The notes beneath the pieces were generated by a model. That model did no database searches and was not told where the DNA came from. It saw only the letters and a list, made by a program, of their open reading frames with translations. This document shows, piece after piece, positions 5,251 through 8,972 of a stretch of DNA of 8,972 nt; positions within the stretch are counted from its first letter, which is position 1, and every line of letters begins with the position of its first letter. This DNA comes from an uncultured Lysobacteraceae bacterium. Its GTDB lineage: Bacteria > Pseudomonadota > Gammaproteobacteria > Xanthomonadales > Rhodanobacteraceae. The translations under genes were made by a program, and so were the position numbers. The stretch lies in contig CAMLSI010000204.1 of the NCBI GenBank assembly GCA_946482585.1, positions 1-8,972 on the forward strand, read 5' to 3'.

Positions 5251-5880
5251 TCAATTCAAAGACGCTGATTTGCGGTACACGGCCCAGCCGCCATCCCTAT
5301 ACAAATAGAGCGCAGCCGAAATACGCATGGCATCACTCGACTCATAGAGGAAGCGAATGCTGCGTTCCAAGGACGAAACAGCCCGCTTATCGGAGACAGG
5401 AGCGTAGATGAGGCCACCGCGCTTCGGCACGCCAACTATCAGGCCTTCCGGGTGCTTCTTTAGCAAGCCTTCCCAGAATGCACTGTCGAGAAAGTAACTG
5501 CTATCGAGATCGGGAGACTCACCCGAGACCAGCACAATGCCGTCCTCCCAGGGTGTGGCTCGGGGCACACCGTAGCGGATCTTGATGTTCGAAACGGCGA
5601 TCTCAGCGGCCCGCTCTGGCGTCAGGCGAAGCGCAGAGAACTCTTCAGCGGTGAGATTTTTCATGGAGTGCTCGCCATCAATCACGAACCGAACATGCAT
5701 ATCGCCGATGAGGTCAAACCACGCGCTGCTCATGCTAACCGTTTCGCCGTTTTTCAGCGTCGCAGTCGCCGGCCCAGTTGGTTTGAAACCAAACTGCTGC
5801 TTGTTTCCTCCCTCAACCTCCCTAAGGACTAGCATGAAGTTCGGGTCGGACTCCAGGTTGTCTTTTGCGTCTAAAGTCAT
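5251..5880 (-). CDS. DUF1444/YtpQ-like protein in an integron cassette
   Basis: This encodes 209 residues. It resembles the DUF1444 (YtpQ) family of unknown function: Val-Arg-Phe-Val-Ile-Asp-Gly-Glu-His-Ser-Met (63-73), a helical Leu-Thr-Pro-Glu-Arg-Ala-Ala-Glu-Ile-Ala segment (86-95), Leu-Asp-Ser-Ser-Tyr-Phe-Leu-Asp (125-132), and Gly-Leu-Ile-Val-Gly-Val-Pro-Lys-Arg-Gly-Gly-Leu (146-157), followed by an Arg-Asp-Gly-Gly near the end. No signal peptide or membrane segment is seen, so it is probably cytoplasmic. The stop is followed at once by the attC inverse core, the normal cassette layout. The ATG at 5880 overlaps the stop of the truncated IS66 tnpB, and its AGGTG ribosome-binding site lies inside tnpB sequence, so the insertion sequence may supply transcription and translation signals. 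GC content is lower than in the flanking chromosomal genes. Family assignment is from motif memory and moderately sure. Confidence 0.82.
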   Translation of the reverse strand: MTLDAKDNLESDPNFMLVLREVEGGNKQQFGFKPTGPATATLKNGETVSMSSAWFDLIGDMHVRFVIDGEHSMKNLTAEEFSALRLTPERAAEIAVSNIKIRYGVPRATPWEDGIVLVSGESPDLDSSYFLDSAFWEGLLKKHPEGLIVGVPKRGGLIYAPVSDKRAVSSLERSIRFLYESSDAMRISAALYLYRDGGWAVYRKSASLN

Positions 5881-6152
5881 AACGACACCTGCGCGTCAAT
5901 CTCACTCACCTGACCGCTGCGACGCGGCCACACGAATCGACCTTCGCGCAAGCGTCGAACGCACATCCACACGCCGTGCGCATCGGCACAGATCACCTTG
6001 ATCCGCGTACCGCTGCGATTGCGGAATACGTACGCGCCACCGGCCAATCCATCTTGACCGAACTGCATTGCGATCGTCGTCAGCAATCCATCCATGCCGC
6101 GACGCAGGCCGATCGGTTCGACGGTAATCCACCGCGACGTCGGACTCAACAT
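5877..6152 (-). pseudogene. tnpB: IS66 TnpB, C-terminally truncated
   Basis: This encodes 91 residues; the family is usually about 110-120. The start at 6152 overlaps the tnpA stop (6146-6148), as is usual in IS66. The signature is plain: Glu-Pro-Ile-Gly-Leu-Arg-Arg-Gly-Met-Asp-Gly-Leu (residues 12-23), then Tyr-Val-Phe-Arg-Asn-Arg-Ser-Gly-Thr-Arg-Ile-Lys and Arg-Leu-Arg-Glu-Gly-Arg-Phe-Val-Trp-Pro. TnpB is an accessory protein needed for IS66 transposition, of unclear biochemical role. After Ser-Glu-Ile-Asp-Ala-Gln the frame ends in three foreign codons where the conserved C-terminal Trp-containing segment should be. The break coincides with the start of the cassette gene at 5880. With tnpC absent, the protein cannot support transposition alone. 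Confidence 0.88.
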
Positions 6153-6451
6153 GCGGCCAGCTCGCGCAGCAGCGCAGCCACCCAGTGCGGGTCGGTTCCC
6201 ACCGGCACCAAAAGACGCAGCGCGCCCCGCTGCACTTCGATCGCCGACGCTGGGACCTGCTCGCCCACGACACGAACAGGCACCAGCGCCTGTCCCAGCC
6301 TCGCGTGCAAGCGACTGCAGCACGCTGCTCCAGTTCGCCAGTGTCATCGCATTGAGCCCGTGCCGCTGCTGAACTGCTTCTGCGTCAGACCACTCGCACG
6401 CCACACATCAACGTGCTGCTGCCAGAATCGCTCCGACTTCGGAATTGCCAT
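6146..6451 (-). pseudogene. tnpA: IS66 TnpA with two compensating frameshifts
   Basis: From the ATG at 6451 the frame reads a normal IS66 TnpA N-terminus (Met-Ala-Ile-Pro-Lys-Ser-Glu-Arg-Phe-Trp-Gln-Gln-His...Ser-Gly-Leu-Thr-Gln-Lys-Gln-Phe). After about 6371 the homologous residues (Gln-Arg-His-Gly-Leu-Asn-Ala-Met-Thr-Leu-Ala-Asn-Trp) continue in another frame. Near 6300 the original frame resumes with Arg-Leu-Gly-Gln-Ala-Leu-Val-Pro and runs to Leu-Leu-Arg-Glu-Leu-Ala-Ala-Cys-stop at 6146. The total span of 102 codons equals an intact gene, so the two indels cancel in length. Between them the original frame has a TGA, so the product is broken unless these are sequencing errors. TnpA normally carries a helix-turn-helix and assists the TnpC transposase. 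The ribosome-binding GAGG lies inside the hairpin at 6459-6478. Confidence 0.82.
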
Positions 6452-6458
6452 GCTCGGT

Positions 6459-6478
6459 GCCTCTGCGGGTGCAGAGGC
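6459..6478 (-). promoter_or_regulatory. Hairpin masking the tnpA ribosome-binding site
   Basis: GCCTCTGC (6459-6466) and GCAGAGGC (6471-6478) form a perfect 8-bp stem with a 4-base loop. On the minus strand the 3' arm contains the GAGG that serves the tnpA ATG at 6451. Such a stem would keep read-through transcripts from being translated, a known way for insertion sequences to limit activation by outside promoters. Confidence 0.6.
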
Positions 6479-6502
6479 GAGCATTGGTGCTTTGCTGTAG
6501 TT

Positions 6503-6530
6503 GGGGAAGGTGGCGAGGGCGTACGCTTAC
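6503..6530 (-). repeat. IS66 terminal inverted repeat
   Basis: The outer end on the minus strand reads GTAAGCGTACGCCCTCGCC and continues CACCTTCCCC. GTAAGCG is the conserved tip of IS66 terminal repeats. It marks the outer boundary of the element at 6530; the partner end is missing. Confidence 0.85.
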
Positions 6531-6669
6531 TGAATGCCGCGCGTCAATAGCACCGTTGTACAGAATGAAACTCTGTTGCATACGCCGTAAATTCACCGCC
6601 GGCGATGCGTACACGCAGTTGCCGAAGCTGCGGGACGCAGCGCCGCCACCCTCACATGGAAGGAATCCA

Positions 6670-7137
6670 ATGGCTCAGAACCTGATCTCCCTCATCCTGT
6701 CCGACGCCGACCTGACCGCCATCGACGGCGCCCTGGCCACGCTCGAAGAAAAGCTCGCTCCGCTGATCTCCCTGCAATCCGACGAAGTGCGCGCCCTGGT
6801 GAAGATGGGCGACAAATCCGAAGCCTTCTGCCGGCAGACGCTGACCATCCTCGAACAGAACCCGCAGGTGGTTCCGCCCAGCCTGAACCTGCCCGAAGCC
6901 CTGAACGACCTGCGCGCCGTGGACCAGCTGCGCCCGCGCATGGCCCGCCTGGAACGGCTGAGCAAACGCGCCGACGACACTTTCATCGCGCTGGGCAGCG
7001 ACATCCTCACCGCCGCGCTGGAGGGCTACGCCCTGCTGCGCGTGTCCGGCAAGGGCCAGGGCCTGGAAAGCCTGCGCCAGGGACTGTCGACCCGCTTCGC
7101 CAAGAACCGCCGCACGTCGGAACCCGAACCGGCCTGA
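6670..7137 (+). CDS. Conserved 155-residue protein of unknown function
   Basis: The ATG at 6670 is preceded by GGAAGG at a good distance; the frame upstream of it is not protein-like. The protein is Leu/Ala-rich and predicted nearly all-helical by eye. It runs Ser-Asp-Ala-Asp-Leu-Thr-Ala-Ile-Asp (11-19), Leu-Val-Lys-Met-Gly-Asp-Lys-Ser-Glu-Ala-Phe-Cys-Arg-Gln (43-56), Asn-Pro-Gln-Val-Val-Pro-Pro (64-70), then Gly-Ser-Asp-Ile-Leu-Thr-Ala-Ala-Leu-Glu-Gly-Tyr (109-120), with a basic tail. I recall similar hypothetical proteins in many bacteria, without a known role. There is no signal peptide, membrane segment or catalytic motif. It is a single-gene unit: it sits just outside the IS66 end, has its own strong terminator, and converges with the BNR protein gene. 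I saw no convincing promoter in the 139 bp upstream. Confidence 0.9.
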   Translation: MAQNLISLILSDADLTAIDGALATLEEKLAPLISLQSDEVRALVKMGDKSEAFCRQTLTILEQNPQVVPPSLNLPEALNDLRAVDQLRPRMARLERLSKRADDTFIALGSDILTAALEGYALLRVSGKGQGLESLRQGLSTRFAKNRRTSEPEPA

Positions 7138-7159
7138 GCGCCGCCGCAGCACCGAGCGG

Positions 7160-7188
7160 AAAGCCCCGCGGATGTGGGGCTTTTTTTT
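7160..7188 (+). terminator. Intrinsic terminator
   Basis: AAAGCCCC (7160-7167) pairs with GGGGCTTT (7176-7183) around an 8-base loop, and the T-run extends to 7188. It begins about 22 bp after the stop of the 155-residue gene. On the opposite strand the stem is followed by only a few T residues, so it acts mainly on the plus strand. Confidence 0.95.
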
Positions 7189-7355
7189 GCACCGCGGTTG
7201 CACCGATGCGGCGGCGAGCGAAGATGACGTTCATCCCGACCCACAGGACGTTGCCGTCTCGCTCTCCCGCCGCGGACCGTCCGGCATCCGGGTCCGTCGG
7301 TCCGCACCACCGATACCGCGATCCCGGAATCGGCTGCGCGGTGCGCGCGTTCGCG

Positions 7356-8591
7356 CTAGAAACTCAGCTTCTGCGCGTAGACGAGATAGGGATACTTGTC
7401 CGCCTTTGCATAGGTGGAAAACATAATCCAGGGTCGGTCGACCGCGATCGTGCTGACCCGGCGCTCCAGCTTCGGCTGATCGAATTCGCGGTGTTCCGGC
7501 TTCTTCAGCACCGTTCCATGCGTGAAGTGCTTACCGCCGTCGGCCGAGTGGAAGTAGGCCAGATGGCCGAGATCGTCGATGCCCGCCACCACCAGCACGC
7601 CATCGGACGTCATGCAGGCGGTGAGCTGCGTGCCGACGAGCGTGCGGTCGCCGGCCTTCACGTAGTGGAACGACGTGGCGCTCTCGCAACCCGGATAGAC
7701 CCGTGCGGGTTCGTCCTTCCCGATCCTGACCACCGCATACGGATAGCCGGTGCGGCCGTCGCAGACGACGTTTCCGATGTACACCGGCACCGCCGGATTC
7801 CGAATCGCGATAACGGTGGCGCGGCTCTCCGCCATGGCCGGCAGATCCAGCGTTTCGCCGGACGCCGACTGCCAGGTGCGCCCGCCATCCGTCGATCGCA
7901 TATAGGCCACGAAGCTCGGCGCGGGGCCATCCAGGCTATGCTCCAGCAACAGGTGGAGGCCGCCGCGGTCGTCGGTCGTGAGCGAATGCTGGTAGTTGCG
8001 ATAACCGTCCTGCCGGTCCCGACACGCCAGCAGCACCGGCGTGCTGTGGCCGGCCGGGTCTTCGAACATCCGCGACTGGTAGTAGAGCCCGACGAACTCC
8101 CGCACCTTGCCGCGATAGACGACGTGGACCCGGCCGCTGCTGTCGGCAATCGCGCTCGGGTAAGTGGCGGCATGGGTGAACGCCGACTGCACCACCGCCC
8201 ATCCGTCTTCCCGGCCATCGAGCGCGTTGGCCAGGTGATGGACGTGCTCGTCGTGATGCCGGGCAATGATGAGGTTGGGATAGTGCTTCCGAACCCCGTC
8301 CCTGACGATCGAATTGATCGTGATGGCGCCGACCGTATGGTTGTCCCCGAACAACCCGAGACCCCGCCTCGCGAGGAGGGGCGGCTCGCCCCCGTCGATG
8401 TACGCGTACTGCACCCGGTGAACGCGCCGGTGTACCTGATCTTCGCCGCTCCGGACCTCCTCGATGTTCTCGACTGAGCGGTCATAGTCGGACCACACGA
8501 AATGCGTGCGGCCGTCGACCGTCACGACCGTGCTGTTCCCCACGTACCGGGTGGCCCGGGACGAACCCATCTTCGACAGCAACAGCGGCAT
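7356..8591 (-). CDS. BNR/Asp-box repeat protein, sialidase-like beta-propeller fold
   Basis: This encodes 411 residues. The start at 8591 is supported by GGAGAAGGA immediately upstream; the longer frame to 8732 adds an Arg/Gly/Pro-rich stretch that does not look coding. An exact Asp-box (Ser-Thr-Asp-Gly-Gly-Arg-Thr-Trp) is at 233-240, and a degenerate one (Ser-Ala-Asp-Gly-Gly-Lys-His-Phe) at 349-356. Many short beta-strand segments with Asp-Gly turns (for example Val-Val-Thr-Val-Asp-Gly-Arg-Thr-His-Phe-Val-Trp) fit a propeller. His-rich stretches (Arg-His-His-Asp-Glu-His-Val-His-His) occur near 111-119. The family includes sialidases and polysaccharide-active or lectin-like proteins, so carbohydrate binding or cleavage is possible. 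I cannot identify the sialidase Arg triad or substrate. No signal peptide is evident, which is unusual for this fold. It converges with the 155-residue gene; the 170 bp between the terminator and its stop holds no evident gene. Confidence 0.85.
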   Translation of the reverse strand: MPLLLSKMGSSRATRYVGNSTVVTVDGRTHFVWSDYDRSVENIEEVRSGEDQVHRRVHRVQYAYIDGGEPPLLARRGLGLFGDNHTVGAITINSIVRDGVRKHYPNLIIARHHDEHVHHLANALDGREDGWAVVQSAFTHAATYPSAIADSSGRVHVVYRGKVREFVGLYYQSRMFEDPAGHSTPVLLACRDRQDGYRNYQHSLTTDDRGGLHLLLEHSLDGPAPSFVAYMRSTDGGRTWQSASGETLDLPAMAESRATVIAIRNPAVPVYIGNVVCDGRTGYPYAVVRIGKDEPARVYPGCESATSFHYVKAGDRTLVGTQLTACMTSDGVLVVAGIDDLGHLAYFHSADGGKHFTHGTVLKKPEHREFDQPKLERRVSTIAVDRPWIMFSTYAKADKYPYLVYAQKLSF

Positions 8592-8790
8592 GTTCCTTCT
8601 CCGACTCGAGGCTCCCGATGAAAGGTGCGCCCAGCGCAGCGCATCTCCCAGCGACGGCGTGCGCCAGCTGCCCCGCAAGCCAGGACCCGGCGGCCCGGTG
8701 CCGTACCGCGCCCTGCCCCGCCGCCCCGGCAACGTCGACGTTCGGCGGACACTCCCACACCGTCAAATTGACACGCCCCAGGGTCGTGCA
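8592..8790. other. GC-rich non-coding upstream region of the BNR gene
   Basis: About 200 bp lie between the BNR start and the 21-bp repeat array. Open frames exist on both strands, but their composition (Arg, Gly, Cys, Pro) and lack of ribosome-binding sites argue against genes. The GGAGAAGGA ribosome-binding site of the BNR gene is at its left edge. No promoter matches well enough to call. Confidence 0.5.
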
Positions 8791-8972
8791 CGATGCCTGA
8801 TTTTCAGTCATCGATGACTGATTGTTGCTCAGCGATGACTGACGAATGCTCATCGTCGACTGAATTTCAGTCATCGATGCGCGATCGCCACTCAGCCATG
8901 ACTGAATTTCACTCACGCGCCACTGAAATTCAGTCACGCGTAAGTAATGCGGTACTCATCGACGAGTGAAAT
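8791..8972. repeat. Array of 21-bp near-palindromic repeats
   Basis: Read on the minus strand, seven in-phase 21-bp units fill 8937 to 8791, close to ATGACTGAAATTCAGTCAT plus CG. The units at 8874-8854 and 8811-8791 are closest; the one at 8895-8875 is most diverged. The unit core TGACTGAAATTCAGTCA is palindromic apart from its central base. From 8938 to 8972 degenerate units continue (one with a 1-base indel) and run off the window, so total copy number is unknown. The array may be a cluster of protein-binding sites or the repeat tract of an open frame encoding Met-Thr-Glu-Ile-Gln-Ser-Ser heptads. I found no ribosome-binding site or domain to support coding. Confidence 0.88.

Larger units (their letters stand above)
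5881..6530 (-). mobile_element. IS66-family insertion sequence remnant (left end only)
   Basis: The minus strand begins at 6530 with GTAAGCGTACGCCCTCGCC, the characteristic IS66 terminal GTAAGCG. It is followed by a leader hairpin, a frameshifted tnpA and a truncated tnpB. The transposase gene tnpC and the other terminal repeat are absent. The internal break lies at about 5880-5893, against the DUF1444-like cassette. The element is not autonomous. Target-site duplication cannot be checked because one end is lost. Confidence 0.9.

Noticed and set aside
5976..6500. 174-codon plus-strand frame
   Set aside because: It is antisense to IS66 tnpA/tnpB, whose motifs and terminal repeat are clear on the minus strand.
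6555..6590. Possible sigma-70 promoter TTGTAC upstream of the 155-residue gene
   Set aside because: At the required 16-18 bp spacing the -10 position reads near CATACG, too far from TATAAT.
7206..8477. 423-codon plus-strand open frame
   Set aside because: It is the mirror of the BNR protein gene in high-GC DNA, with Arg/Val/His-rich composition and no domain; the minus strand has the Asp-box and a good ribosome-binding site.
8482..8937. 151-codon minus frame starting in the 21-bp array
   Set aside because: Past the repeats it becomes Arg/Gly/Ala-rich noise and overlaps the BNR gene start in another frame; its GTG start has no ribosome-binding site.

Overview
This window looks like GC-rich proteobacterial DNA, probably a gammaproteobacterium, possibly of the Xanthomonadales/Lysobacterales type. 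That placement is an inference from gene content and codon use; the window has no rRNA or marker gene to prove it. It is an accessory, repeat-rich region: small genes are separated by islands of dispersed and tandem repeats, and an IS66 remnant abuts two integron-type gene cassettes.

Layout from left to right. The first ~110 bases are runs of G and C and may be a contig edge. A small four-helix membrane protein gene (212-616, DUF6713-like) ends inside a repeat hairpin. A first repeat island lies at 595-745. A 93-residue helical protein (891-1172, minus) and a SAM-dependent methyltransferase (1378-2262, plus) are divergent. A 98-residue unknown protein (2437-2733, minus) converges on the methyltransferase. 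From about 2780 to 3440 I see no convincing intact gene. A dense repeat array (3449-3905) follows, built on the core GTGGGTGTCC at ~39-bp spacing and partly duplicated. Next is a small heat-shock protein gene (3947-4426, minus), with a sigma-32-like promoter and a leader whose Shine-Dalgarno hairpin has the features of a ROSE RNA thermometer. A second array with the same core lies at 4577-4781.

Two genes of visibly lower GC (4804-5190 and 5251-5880, both minus) are separated by a recognisable attC site (5195-5249), so they are read as integron gene cassettes; no integrase or attI is present. The upstream cassette is joined directly to a decayed IS66 element (about 5881-6530), which keeps its terminal GTAAGCG end, a frameshifted tnpA and a C-terminally truncated tnpB. 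A conserved 155-residue protein of unknown function (6670-7137, plus) follows with a textbook intrinsic terminator. It converges on a BNR/Asp-box beta-propeller protein gene (7356-8591, minus). Upstream of that gene, and running off the window, is an array of 21-bp near-palindromic repeats (8791-8972).

Most genes look like independent single-gene units rather than one pathway. The only clear regulatory logic is heat control of the small heat-shock protein. The most unusual material is the two unrelated repeat families and the IS66-cassette junction.
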